From Amblyomma americanum (taxonomy: Eukaryota > Arthropoda > Arachnida > Ixodida > Ixodidae): a stretch of 64,000 bases of DNA. Within the stretch, counting starts at the first letter, position 1. Every line of letters starts with the position of its first letter. Under the pieces are notes generated by a model. That model was not told the DNA's origin. It saw nothing but the letters and a program-made list of their open reading frames with translations, and ran no database searches. Location of the stretch: assembly GCF_052857255.1 (NCBI RefSeq), contig NC_135497.1, positions 115,016,380 to 115,080,379 on the forward strand, read 5' to 3'. Positions 11,501-21,730 of this stretch are shown one piece after another. Made by a program: the position numbers and the translations under genes.

Positions 11501-12814
11501 CGGCCCCTCCAACAGGTTAACTTGGATGCGGTCTGTGTCGGTCGGCGTCGCCCCGTCGCCACATTGTTTCGCTTTCTGAGCTTCGCTACCAGCCCGCGGC
11601 GATATCGGCTATCAGCGGCGCGTCATAGAGCCAACGTCAGCTGCACGCCAGATCAGACGCTTGTCTTTTTTTGTTGCTCTGTTCCAGCGCAAATGTGCAT
11701 TTCCTTTGCTTCTCTCTGCATGGTCGTGGCCCAAAAAGGCGCTGTCATCGCGAGCTACCCGTTGTGTGGTGGCTCCACCGCTACTGCATTTGCATCTGTG
11801 AAGGAGGCCGCAGAAGGCCTTACTATTTTCAAGCAGTTCTCCTTTGATATTCATGACAATGGGAAAGCAGTGCACCATGACGTAGTTGTGAAAAATCGTC
11901 ATTGCTGCACAGTTTTCACTAAAAAGCAGGAAGCCATTGCTTATCTTTTCTTTAGTTAAATTTGCTGTGCTGCAAATCTGTTTTTCTTATGGCCATTTTA
12001 TTGGGAAACCAATGCATTATTGATAACTTTTTTCAGCCGTACAACTAGTCAGAGACTGCTGGTTGAGAAGAAATATCAGTGCTTTTCACCCATATTTTAT
12101 GTTGTGCTAAAGCATTTAGCTACGTTTGCATGTTGAAAGAGTTCTAAATTACTGTTTGTATGCATAGATGTCCATAAAGCAAATCACATTTAGTCTTGGA
12201 TCATATTAAGGCACACTTCTGATAATCCAAATAAAAATTGCTGGCCCGTTGTAGTTTAATTAATGAAAGTCTGTTGTATGATAAATTATCTATACAAGCC
12301 AACTTAGTTTCTTCTCAGTGTGTCTCCAACATTCTTGCATTGAATGCCATTTTACAAATGTGCAGTTTATTTACAGATGCACGCTGCGCATGGAATGCCT
12401 CCACTTTCTCAACATCAGCAGCTTCCTTCAGGTAGTCTATACGTGGAACCAGAGGTGAGCACTTAGTATTCTGTATGGTGTGGGGTACAGTGCAGTGTTT
12501 TTAAGGTGAGGTAATCAGCACCTAGCTAGTAATTTATTCCTGCTATGCCACATCCTAGCTTTGCATATGAAGTGTGGAACTAGGCAATTTTGCCTGAGTT
12601 TTAAAGAAGAAGGAAAAGTAAAAAAATAAGCTGGAATTCATTCAGGTGAGGCACCTTTGTGTAGAGTCTTCAACAGCTTTTCAGTAACTGTGTTACTACA
12701 CTGGTAGAATGTGTCAACCATCTCGCCAGCATTATGCACAGCATACACTGCATGTTTTGCTATGCCAAAACATGCCAGAGGCTTCGGTGTTTAAGAGTTG
12801 TTCAGGCTTTGCAT

Positions 12815-12845
<31 letters not shown>

Positions 12846-15800
12846 TACAAAATACCCCTAAAGGCCCTCAATTTGAGGGTATTAGATAGGGGGGGGGGGG
12901 TACAGGCAAGTAATCAAAAGAAAGAAGGAAATAAGCCAAAAATTCAAGAAACTACAAGCAAAAAACAGATAAAAGCATATGGATCCTTGGAATAAAAATA
13001 CAAAACCGACATAATTAAACAATAAAGCAACATTAAAAGAGCAGCAGGCAATAAAGTTAATACAAGTTATACAATGTCTGTCCACAACGGCATGAAAATA
13101 AAACTGTCAGAATCATCAATAACAGAAATAAAAGACAAAAACCTAATGCACTGGTAAGTTAACAATGTACTGAAAGATGTTACGCAGAAGTAGTGGCAGA
13201 TATTAGTTAATAAAATTTCTCCGGATCATTAGTGGTGGTAGCAACATCTGAAGGGAGAGCATTCCAGTTGGTTATAGTGCATGGAATGAATGAGTGTACA
13301 TAGTTAGATGTACGGCATGACAAGCGCTTAACTTTAAACGGATGGTTGTGGTGGTCAAAAATGGAAGAAGACAAAGAAAAAATGTCATTATGAAGTGCTG
13401 AGTGATGATACAGCTTATGAAAAAGTGATAAGCGTGCAACTTTATGACAGGGATATATAGATCTTGCAGATCAGCGCATTTATTCAAGGCTGTGATGCTG
13501 GTATGATGTGAATAATCAGAGTAGATGAAACGAGCTGCGCAATTCTGCAATGATTCGATGTTATTTATTAAATATGCTTGATGAGGGTACCAAATAGCCG
13601 AAGCATATTCAATTTTAGGTCGAAAAAGAGTGGTGTAAGCACGTAATCGGAGGTGAGAGGGAGCATGCTTTAAGTTATGTTTTAAGAGGCCTAATGACCG
13701 ATTAGCAGATGCAAGAATAAGGTTAATGTGGTGGTTCCATGTTAGGTCGGAATGAACGTGAAGACCGAGGTATTTTGCATTTGCCTGAATGCCTTCTTAA
13801 GGGGCTGCGAAGGTTACAGCGCATGAAGACACGGGTGACTGAAGAAACGGAGTGGACAGAACACAGCACTACTAACAACTCAAAGTTTTATTGAGGGATT
13901 TCTTGCTTTTATACAGTTCCAGACCTTAACAACGAAAGGAGAAAAAACAGCATGCAAGCACACCGTATCACCTACCTAATGTGATAACTGCATGCATCAG
14001 ATCCTCGTGCTGCGTCCAAGGTAGCCCATTTATTAGTTTTTTTTTTTTTGAGCAACATCAAGAACTTGTTGACACTTGGCACTGGCTGTGCCATTTTTTG
14101 CAGCTTCAGTTATTTCCCTTGCAAGTTGCTTCCTAAATTTGTACAAATCTGTGTTTTATTTTTTAAAAGCCAGCACTGTATTTACGGCATCCATGATGGC
14201 GCTCTGGCAAGTGGCTTGCCGTTCACCTGCTGGTCTGGCTTATATACGGTCTCCCACAGGACAATGGAATAGAGTAAACCAACCCTTGAGTGCAATCCAC
14301 GAAGTCCTACTGGTGTGGCTTTGAGCCAGCTTTCTTGCCTTCGGTTTGGTTCAAAATTCACCACTGGACACCCACCGGTAAAAATGGGTACAAGCATCCC
14401 CCACCCAGCACCCGGCTTCCTCAAGGGTGTGCTTTTACCCACTGTGCTTTTTCGGAGGCAAACCCAGTTTCGAAAACCTCAGCCTGCAAAACTGGTTCAT
14501 GGTACCATGATTACACAGGGTTTCTCACTGAGTTCAACCAGCATGTCTGAGCAGACGTACAGGTTCAGCTGTCAATACTGCAAGCGATCTCCTTCGAAAG
14601 AAGAGAAACTTCAGAGTAACACTACGGTCTTGGGCAAGTGTGGATTTCTCCAGCTGTCTAACTTTGCAAGGAAATATCATTGCTCATTGCTTTCCGGGCC
14701 CAATATGTATGGCATTTTGGGTGGAGCAACTGCTTCATGATGCTGTAGATATCAGCAAGTTCTGCATGATGGGTGTGCGATGTCAAACTGTAAAATCCGT
14801 TTAAATTATATGACATCTCAACCGTGATTGATTCATGTTGGAAGCAAGTTTTGCGCTACCAGGAACAGATTTCACACAACTTAAAAATTTGCTGTCATTA
14901 TTCCTTTAATTTTGCAACTCCTGTGGCAGGTTTGCGGAGGATTTTTCCAAGATGACATCGCTTATAAAGACCTCATGTTTTAACTTTTCTAGGTTTTGGC
15001 TGCAAAAAGCTTTAACGGGCGACGGAAGGCGTCTGCATCAGCCACGAAGCCAAGTACAGATGTTGGTGAAGTGGTTGATATGAACATTGATGATGGGGCT
15101 GAGGAGGGGCAGGTTTGCTTTGCAAATGAAAACACTCTTGCAGGTGAAGTATGCATTTCTTGCTGTTGGAGTGTGCACTCCAGTGCCTAGAGTTTCATAT
15201 GCTTGCTGCTTTTAAATTTGGCAGTTTTATCAGTAAGAAACACAGGCTGACATTATTCTTTCCAAATGATTTGCAATATATATTGCAGGGCATATATATT
15301 CCAATGTTTACACAATGTAAGAGGAGCCAGCATACACGACTTGGAAGACATTTCTTGTGTCACCTGATTCATGTTGCTTGAGAAAAGTTTGGTTTTCAGC
15401 CAATAGCATGTGATGCGTTAATATGTAACATGCCTATATGTGTCCAAACGGTAGTTCTGCAGGACTGCTGCAGATACCCATAGGAATCGATTAATACAAG
15501 GCCACTGCGAACCACAGCAAAAGAGATCATTTGGAAGGTTCCTGAAATGTCCGAAAATTAAGCTGTCAGTCACAGTCCAATCAGAACTCGAGGTATAGAT
15601 CCAAATCGCTCATTGAAACACAGTATTGGGTTTCGTGGAGCAAGAAAGCTTTCTCCGGATCGCCTCTTGGTATACTACTCCGTATGTTTAAATTGCGGAA
15701 TACTGAAACATGCACTGGCAAAGATTGGACTGTAGATGGTCGGTTTGGGACTTTCTGCCTCACTTTCACCCTATGCGCATCGCCCTCCCTCTGCCTTACC

Positions 15801-17190
15801 TCACCTCCTCTGCCTTCACTTTTGCCTATCTGCACGAGGCTGAGGGTGGATAAGGGTGCCCACGTCTTCATTACAAATGAATATTTTTTATTGAAACTTC
15901 ATGTGCTTGCTTCTTACACATTCAACCGTGCAATTAATAAACAAGTGATAGCAAGCAGCCCTTTATTTGAAAAATGATTGTCTGAAATCTGCCTTTTTCA
16001 TGCGGCCCCTCTGTGCATGCGCGCCTGTCCTCCTCCAGCCCAACTGGTTGAAAACAAACTGGCATCTCCTACTGGGCATTCGCAGTTCATGTTAGCTGTA
16101 TTTAGTCGCAACTCAAGAGCGCAGCAGCGAAGCCTCTCAAAGAAGGCCCTCCAGCCAATGGCATCGGCTGGTTTTCATGAGTCGGACTAGGCAAGAAAGG
16201 GAAGTAGAAAGGCCTTTTTCCCCTTTAATGGGGAAATTGAAAAGATGGTGCGGGGTCGCTAGGGCCGAGGACAAAGGCCCCTGTCCGTTCCCTGCCTAGT
16301 CTCTCTGCTGCAGAGGCTGGACAGGAGCCTCTTTCGAGGGGCATTCGCTGCTACATTCTTGAGTTGTAACCGACCAATGCACCTGCGGTAGATGACAGCA
16401 GCCATCAAGCACACACTTGCCACTTCGCGTGCGCGGTTGGAGCCTGCATCTCCAACATGCGTGTGTTTTCAGCCTGTAGGAGAATTTTCGACACTCCCCA
16501 GAAGGCGCCAGATCTTGTGAAAAAGGTGAATTGTCACTTTATTTTGTTGGTTTCAGAAGACCACATGGTTCAAGTATAGGACAAAATTATAAGCGTGAAA
16601 ATGGCTGCTTGAGGTAGCTGCATGTTGCAGTTGTGTACCATATTGGAATTTCATGACAGGAGGCCTTGTTATTTTGGAAAGTGCTGCATTTGCTTCCAGC
16701 GTCTCGCAGAGCCTCTGAAGTGAGGAAAAGAAATTTGACAATGTTTTTTATAATCCATGTTCACCTGGGTGAAGACGTGGCAGCAGATTCAAATGGTGCC
16801 AGCACACCCACCACCCAAGAATCTCCTGCTCCTAATACTCCAAGTGCTGCTTCAGACTGCAATATTGCCACCCCAAGGAGCACAGAAAGTGATGGACCAG
16901 GGCAGCCAAGTCCGGCCTCCGTGGAAGCTGGCAACACTTCCAATTCTGAAGACTTGGCACCAGCGACACCAAAAGTGAAGTCTCAGAATGTGTACATAGG
17001 AACACCTATGTTTCTTGGCCTTTATAGCAAGATCAAGACTCTTCCACCACGTGAAAACTTTGCCAAGGACATGACGGATTACATCCCTTTTGAGAACTTA
17101 CCTGGAACCACTGGAAGATATGATAAGCTGCGTGCAGTTCTTGCAAAAATGCGCCAAGGAAAGAAGGAAACAAGTGACAAGGAAACATGA
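5447..17190 (+). CDS. ZCCHC8: ZCCHC8 homologue, NEXT complex scaffold (spliced gene, 5' end not found)
   Basis: In animals ZCCHC8 joins the helicase MTR4 and the RNA-binding protein RBM7 in the nuclear exosome targeting complex, which feeds promoter upstream transcripts and other short nuclear RNAs to the exosome. Eight exons are supported: 5447-5500, 6530-6678, 9299-9355, 9569-9643, 10964-11092, 12377-12454, 14993-15143 and about 16775-17190 (TGA 17188-17190). Exons 1-4 encode the PSP domain (SEELRKAL, LPPFVYRMRVIGYPPGWL, IPGFNCP). The last exon encodes the conserved C-terminal MTR4-stimulating segment (MTDYIPFENLPGTTGRYDKL). The acidic linker EEGEI between PSP halves also matches. The CCHC zinc knuckle expected upstream is not found in 1-5446. 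Splice phases agree throughout except across the gap 9644-10963, where a short exon must be missing. AATAAA lies at 17407. Confidence 0.88.
5776..5818 (+). ncRNA. Hammerhead-ribozyme-like motif
   Basis: CTGATGA at 5776-5782 is followed by a GC-rich hairpin-capable stretch (gccgagtcggc) and GAAA at 5801-5804. Next comes ACGTT-gggtt-AACGT, which can form a perfect 5-bp stem III with the expected A-U closing pair. Stem I is not obvious and the first pair of stem II is not canonical. Such motifs mark Penelope-like and other retroelements, so this is probably a degenerate relic rather than an active ribozyme. Confidence 0.3.
5925..6054 (+). repeat. Tandem duplication, 65-bp unit, two copies
   Basis: The unit starting atggcatgagtttcttgtag is present at 5925-5989 and 5990-6054 with only a few differences (for example acgtcac versus acataac). 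It lies in the intron between the first two ZCCHC8 exons found. It is a simple local duplication with no coding content. Confidence 0.85.
6160..6367. mobile_element. Foldback (MITE-like) element with tRNA-like centre
   Basis: The ends agtaattactcattagcatc (left) and their complement at 6348-6367 are near perfect. The arms continue through GCCATACGGCTACA and AAAGCTATACAGCTTTC on both sides (about 70-80 bp each). The spacer holds a tRNA B-box-like GGTTCGACTCC. No protein is encoded. Confidence 0.8.
6530..6678 (+). CDS. ZCCHC8: ZCCHC8 exon: PSP domain core
   Basis: Acceptor tttcag ends at 6529 and donor gtaggt starts at 6679. It encodes the proline-rich PSP signature PPFVYRMRVIGYPPGWLKNA followed by VVENSGIKIYGLDED. 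This is the most conserved part of ZCCHC8 and fixes the identification. It ends with one base left over (phase 1). Confidence 0.95.
7475..7623. repeat. Imperfect palindrome / foldback
   Basis: The left arm runs cttgaaac, A-tract, attcacatacacaaaagaga. The right arm is its reverse complement, with gtttcaag at the far end. Arms are about 60 bp around an 18-bp loop (ggttatgatggcctgtct region), and the 28 bp next to the loop are essentially perfect. It lies in a ZCCHC8 intron. A transcript would form a long hairpin. Confidence 0.8.
7831..8312. mobile_element. TTAA-flanked foldback MITE (piggyBac-like target)
   Basis: TTAA occurs at 7827-7830 and 8313-8316. The element begins AGGAGTACAGGCACC and ends with sequence complementary to AGGAGCTGTGTTTTC. 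Inner inverted copies of gtttcggtttc / gaaaccgaaac and of catgtcac motifs are also present. It shares layout and terminal sequence with 47357-47869, so both belong to one family. No transposase is encoded. Confidence 0.75.
9299..9355 (+). CDS. ZCCHC8: ZCCHC8 exon: acidic linker
   Basis: Acceptor cctag ends at 9298 and donor gtgggt starts at 9356. It reads DKANDTDIEEGEIKSEEKS. Vertebrate ZCCHC8 has a similar acidic insert between the two halves of the PSP region (ETEDGEI). The phase fits both neighbours (1 in, 1 out). Confidence 0.85.
9569..9643 (+). CDS. ZCCHC8: ZCCHC8 exon: second half of PSP region
   Basis: Acceptor tttag ends at 9568. It reads VIYDTSRLIRIPGFNCPVPD then GVYDA, matching vertebrate VTYDLSKLVNYPGFN. 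The donor is gtatct at 9644, leaving phase 1. The next recognisable exon starts in phase 0, so an exon is missing between them. A weaker donor (gtctat at 9631) would restore phase but drop conserved residues. Confidence 0.85.
10390..10705 (-). repeat. tRNA-derived SINE with perfect 12-bp target duplication
   Basis: AACAAGTCCAGT lies at both 10378-10389 and 10706-10717. Read on the minus strand, the element starts with a tRNA-like head (CGCAGTGGCTCAGTGGTTAG with B box GGTTCGAACCC), followed by a body containing tgcgatgtcggtacac and gatccccaggtgg, and ends in an (ACT)n-type tail. Related copies lie at 37236-37485, 54363-54667 and 59435-59742. The perfect duplication suggests fairly recent insertion into the ZCCHC8 intron. 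Confidence 0.9.
10964..11092 (+). CDS. ZCCHC8: ZCCHC8 exon: post-PSP segment
   Basis: Acceptor tcctag ends at 10963. It reads YVDACLEAKDAFIAKN, comparable to vertebrate MQACQQKDVFANYL. Only the first 16 residues are clearly homologous. The 3' boundary (donor gtaaat at 11093, phase 0) is inferred from splice signal and phase. Confidence 0.65.
11268..11960 (+). mobile_element. Possible pogo/Tigger-type DNA transposon remnant
   Basis: CAGTAGAATCGCGATAATTC at 11268 resembles the terminal repeat of pogo/Tigger-like elements. An open frame at 11396-11959 (187 codons) follows, but I see no convincing transposase motif on either strand, and the matching right-hand terminal repeat was not found. The open frame itself should not be taken as a host gene. 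Confidence 0.35.
12377..12454 (+). CDS. ZCCHC8: ZCCHC8 exon: proline/glutamine-rich linker
   Basis: Acceptor tttacag ends at 12376 and the strong donor gtgagc starts at 12455. The exon is 26 codons, phase 0 at both ends, reading HGMPPLSQHQQLPSGS. It is low-complexity and not strongly conserved, so the call rests on splice signals and phase agreement with both neighbours. Confidence 0.6.
12797..13776 (-). mobile_element. 5'-truncated CR1/L2-type non-LTR retrotransposon
   Basis: On the minus strand the sequence reads the RT thumb region (KYLGLHVHSDLTWNHHI, LRAYTTLFRPKIEYASAIW) and then AARFIYSDYSHHTSITALNK and the C-terminal tail. Some frame changes are present. The 3' end is an (AAAT)n microsatellite at about 12820-12845, typical of CR1/L2 tails. 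The catalytic part is lost through 5' truncation near 13776. It lies in a ZCCHC8 intron, antisense to the gene. Confidence 0.8.
14315..14740 (+). other. Unassigned open frame in a ZCCHC8 intron
   Basis: A 141-codon open frame includes PPVKMGTSIPHPAPGFLKG and a CQYC pair. No family is recognised, there are no clear splice sites, and it overlaps another open frame on the opposite strand. It is more likely repeat-derived than a gene. Confidence 0.15.
14993..15143 (+). CDS. ZCCHC8: ZCCHC8 exon: basic then acidic linker
   Basis: Acceptor tttctag ends at 14992 and the main donor gtgaag starts at 15144 (phase 1). An alternative donor gtttgc at 15113 would end in phase 0. It reads KSFNGRRKASASATKPS followed by VVDMNIDDGAEE, resembling the lysine/serine stretch and the DMELDSDME acidic block of vertebrate ZCCHC8. 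Confidence 0.75.
16101..16376. mobile_element. Short inverted-repeat MITE, older copy
   Basis: The left end tttagtcgcaactcaagagc pairs with the right end cttgagttgtaaccgac. The interior shares ccagccaatggcatcggc with the copies at 33676-33920 and 40424-40691. In those copies the ends sit on TA, suggesting a Tc1/mariner-type target. It lies just upstream of the last ZCCHC8 exon. Confidence 0.65.
16775..17190 (+). CDS. ZCCHC8: ZCCHC8 last exon: Ser/Thr/Pro linker and C-terminal domain
   Basis: It encodes a Ser/Thr/Pro-rich linker (about 65 residues, several TP and SP sites), then VYIGTPMFLGLYSKIK and the conserved C-terminal block FAKDMTDYIPFENLPGTTGR. It stops at 17188-17190. Three in-frame acceptors are possible, after AG at 16774, 16783 and 16786. 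All keep phase with the preceding exon and differ by three or one residues. Confidence 0.9.
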
Positions 17191-17406
17191 ATGCTGCTAC
17201 GGAAGTGCCAGGTTGTGCAACTGTGCGGAACGGTATGCTGAAGTTTTACTGTGTCAGCTGACTATGTGCATTATCATAACTTTCTTCATGGACCACTGCC
17301 ACCTCATAGACAAGCATCATGAGGTGTCAGAGACAATTTCTTTGGAGTAGTAACCATACTCCATTATCTTCATTCTACCGGTAATCATAGAAGCTTCACT
17401 GCCGAT

Positions 17407-17412
17407 AATAAA
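17407..17412 (+). terminator. Polyadenylation signal of ZCCHC8
   Basis: AATAAA lies 217 bp after the stop codon, the first such hexamer downstream, followed by a T-rich stretch. Confidence 0.6.
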
Positions 17413-17429
17413 GAAGAGTGCTTTTGTGA

Positions 17430-19130
17430 AATTGCTTACCATTTGAAATTATTTTCTATTACAGTAGTCTTTGAAGATGCATTGCAAAGTGAGTGAATTT
17501 CTTGTTGTCCAAGTATGTATGTACTAGTACCCACAGCAGTTTTTGGAACATGGCGAGATCACAAATGCTGCTTTCTTTCTGCCTGATGGCATGGCCTTTT
17601 GACAAGTTCTGAGAGCACCTGCATAAGTGGCAGCACGGACTGCATGAGGCTCTCTTATTCTCAGGTTTTCTAAATTCAAAAAGCAAAAATAGGACACCAT
17701 TTTTTATATTCATAAGGGGGGGGAGGGGGACTGGCTTTCAGAAACCTTTGTGAATTTCGAGCTTTCATTAAACGGCTACTTTTATTGTTAAAAAGCAATG
17801 GCCTTTTGAGAGAACATTTTTATGAATAAGGCATCAAAAGTGGCTTCTGGAAAGGAAACTTTTATTGTTTTATTTATGAAATACATTTTGCTATCATTCT
17901 CTGCATGTCTAGGAACCACAGCTAACCAGAGGGAGAACATGAAGTGAACTTTGTCTGAATGGTTGTGTTTGGTGCACCTTAAAGGAACTGGGGCACCGGG
18001 AGACTCATGCAATGCGGGTTTTCGAAGACTCTGCTATCGAGGAAAATACAATTTGAAATGGAAAAATGCTCTTTTCATATTGTCGCTACTATGTCCGAAT
18101 TAGCCAGCAGCATTGGACTGTGATTTGCTAGTACAGTTCTGCCTATTCTCCAGCAAGACTGTTTATAAAGCTGTAATATCAAATAAAAAGCCCAGAAAAT
18201 TCAGAAACAAGAACACTTCATAATTAAGGTATTCTATTCATAATAGTGATGGGCAGTGAAGTGGAAATTGGACATCTTGAGAGCTTGAGGTATTAATAGT
18301 TTGAATCGCCATTATCTTTTAAATAACGCGGTGCAGTTTGAAGTGCCTAGTGCTCCATGACACATATTAGCACCTTATGGCGTGATGGTGTACCTTCTAC
18401 TACGACTGTTTGCATCTTGTGAACTGCTAGTACATGTCTGTGCTCAGTCGGCTGACCGCTGTTTAATGCGGCTTCTGACATAGCACAAGCAAGAGAGACA
18501 GCTTTCTGCACATCAACTCGTGCAGTACGCCAAATGGTAAAGCATGCCAAAGCACAAAAAAAAAGAGGATCACCACTCAGGCATTTGCTCTTTCACACTA
18601 CCCTTTGCTGCAGGTGTCGGTGTCCTGCTTTCAAAACAATGAACGGGAAACATCTGTTTGGGGCAGTTAAGGGTACCGTATTTACTTGTAATTTGCGCAC
18701 CTCTTTTCCTACAAAGGCTTCAAAAAGGGGGTGTGCATATTTCGCGAACCCATCCTAAGAAACTACAAAGGTCATAATGCGGAATGTATACGGTATATTG
18801 CTGCGTAGAAGTAAACCCCGCAACTTGTACCCCTCGCTGACCAAAAAAAAAGACTCCAAATATATGTTGACGTATATCCCCAGACCCACGTTGTGTAGTA
18901 CTTCCCCACGTGATTGCATGACAGCGCGTGTGGAGCTCAAAACAAAAAAAAATGCTCCACCAACACTGCCTCAGTGTTCAACTTAAGAGCATAAGCTACG
19001 CAAGCTTCAAATGTTTACATCGGGGTGCTCAGCAAACGTGGAGAAGACCAAATCCAAACATCCGCGGATGTTTCTTTTCCGGAAGCATCCGGTCTAAGCA
19101 GTTCCAGTGACTTTACTTCTAAGACACAAG
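17430..19130. other. Intergenic, no gene seen
   Basis: I see no conserved coding sequence. The stretch 18676-18990 (gggtaccgtatttacttg onward) has the look of a dispersed DNA-transposon end, but I could not find a partner terminus. Confidence 0.4.
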
Positions 19131-19189
19131 CTTCTACTTGGAGAAATGATGGCTCAGACAAAAGCATAATCGCAAACTAAAACGGAAAA

Positions 19190-21690
19190 TCACGCAAATG
19201 CTCCAGCTCATCACCAAACACGTGGCTGAGCTTTCGTCACAGCAATGGAATCAGTTATGGAACCGACTAGATGGCACTCTACACGTAAACCCGTGGTCCC
19301 TCCTCCAACATATGTTAAACCTGCTTTTTTTTTTCGGTTGGAAAATAAAGAAATAACCAAACTCCTGCGCGAGGTGGAGAAACAAGGGCAAGACCTTGAA
19401 GGAGCCACATGCTTCCCCGACCTAAAGCAGGAACAATTACAGACCTACAAAGGAACTCCCAATTCAGACTTGGACGCTTCCATCACAGAGGCAGAGGTAT
19501 GCTGTCCTTGATGCGGAGGTATGATGCACAGGTATGGGCTGCCCTGGGGCGGCTTTGCACCACATCCGCCCCAGGTCTCAATGGAATAACTAACAAAGTG
19601 CTCTGAAATTTAGGCGCCAAATCATTAACCGCTCTCATTAGGTGCATGAATCAACAATGGGGTGGGTATTGGGAGCCCAAGCCTAACAAGCCTTTAGACA
19701 AGGATATGAGACCCATCTCCCTCCCCTCCTGCATCGGAAAACTCATGGAGCATGTGATCCTAAATCGACTTAACTGCTACATGGAGAAAAATCAACTCTT
19801 CCCCCCCACCATGCTTGGCTTCTGAGCGGGACCGTCAACTCAAGACGTCATATTACAACTCAGAGAGGATGTGCTCAATCCTGTTTTCCCTCTCATCACC
19901 ACAGCTATCCTTTCATTGGACCTGACAAAGCTTATGATAATGTTGCCCACTCCTCCATCTTACAATCACCGAGCAATCTAAATGTCGACTCTCGCATGCA
20001 TGACTTTGTTGCTGCCTTTCCCAGTAACAGATCTGTCTGCCTGCAATTAGGCACAGTCAAAACCTACTGTTTCACACTAGGAAGCAAGGGAACACCCCAA
20101 GGAGCAGTTTTGTCCCCCTTTCTTTTCAACATTGCTACGCATGCCAGCAGCATTGGTCTAAGGTGCTCGGCGGCTAAATCTGAGCTCCTAGTCACGGACC
20201 AAAAAGAACGGGACCCCCTTAACATTCGAGTCACACTGGACGACACACCCATCCGCAGGGTAAATGGAACCAAAATTTTAGGTCTCAATATTTCTGACAA
20301 CGGCTCCAACGCTGAGACCATAAAATTAATTCGTACTGAGATTCTCAATACAGCTGCACTAATTAGGCATATCGCCCATCGCGGCATAAAGGAAGCAGAC
20401 ACACGTCGACTCATTCAAGTCTTCTGCCTATGCAGGATCACCTACTCCATCCCTTATCTCTACCTCACACCCACGGAGACCGAGCAACTCAATAGACTCA
20501 TCAGCACAGCCTACAAAACTGCTCTCCTTCTTCCTATATCAACGCCCACTGAGAAACTCCTTCAATTAGGGGTGAACAACACCCTGGGAGAGCTGTTAGA
20601 AGCGCACCTCATAAGTCAGTACCACAGGCTCTCACATACCGAAATCGGCCAAATTCTCCTCCGACTTTGAATAAACCTCCCCGGCCATACCTCGGCAACG
20701 CGAAATCCTCCCACTGCTGTCAGTATTTACCTGTACATTCCGCCTCTTCCCAAAAATACCCACCCGGAGCATGATCGACAGAGACGGAAAGCTAGGGCCA
20801 AGGCTTTGCACAAGAACTATCCTCCTCATGCTCTGACAGTTTATGCAGATGCAGCCGAATATTCAGACCAACCAGCTTATGCACTAGCTGTAGGGAACGC
20901 ATTCCAAAACCCAATAGTTAGTGCATCCATTCCAAATTTGCAAGATTCCCCGGAAGCGGAAGAGGCAGCAATTGCCTTAGCTATCGCACACTCCTCCACT
21001 GACTGTATTTTCTCAGTTTCCAAAACAGCAATTAGCAATTGTCCCAATCGCAAAATCCACTCCCCAGCTGCAAAAATCCTAGCATCATCCCCCCGACCAA
21101 GTTGCCTCATCACACTCTTCTGGGTCTCTGCCCACAGCGAACACCCAGGCAACACGGCCGCTCACATCCAAGCCCAAGCACTTGTCAACCGGGCTGCGAG
21201 CGACCTGCCTTCGTCTCGCAGTGCCAGGGATTGGCTTCTCAACTATCATGACCTCACCGTTTTATAGAAATTCCCGCCTAATCTACCCTCCACCGCCATA
21301 AATCTCTACCAAAAAGCGACCAGGTTTTCTGGCGCAGGCTTCAAACGGCCACAGTCATGACCCCTTTCCTTCTCTCAATTATAACCAGCGGTGAAACCTC
21401 TCCTTCCTGCCACTTGTGTCCTAGCTGACTTTTCTGAGCTACCCAAACAAACCCAAGCCCTCATGGCAAGGGTCAGGACATCAGGAGAGATGGGAGGCTG
21501 CTCTGCGCAGCTTGCAGCCGGAGATACAGCTTCCGACAGTGGGCTAGGCCTCAGGGGTCGCCGAAGACAACAGTGCCCAGCCATCTAGAGTGGCCCGAGG
21601 GCCCATTGTCATCCTGCTTCCTTTTTTCCCCTCCTCCCCTCACTTGGTTCCTTCATGAACCAACAAATTTGTTACCTACCTACCTACAAT
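19190..21690 (+). pseudogene. I-type non-LTR retrotransposon with RNase H, RT active site deleted
   Basis: Plus-strand frames give, in order: an RT amino-terminal region with stops (RPISLPSCIGKLMEHVILNR near 19710), then GTPQGAVLSPFLFNIATHAS at about 20090 running directly into IGLRCSAAKSELLV, then the RT thumb. An RNase H domain follows at 20830-21260, with an aspartate start VYADAAEYS, the acidic PEAEEAAIALAIA and LFWVSAHSEHPGN with the usual histidine. The 3' end has a (TTAC)n tail near 21670-21690. The region that should hold the YADD box is absent. Several stops make it inactive. Confidence 0.85.
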
Positions 21691-21730
21691 AGGAGGAGTT
21701 TTATGATCCAGCATATCCATTTTCATACTT

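Noticed and set aside
11396..11959. 187-codon open frame as a host gene
   Set aside because: No recognisable domain, antisense open frame of similar quality, and it begins just inside a transposon-like terminal sequence.
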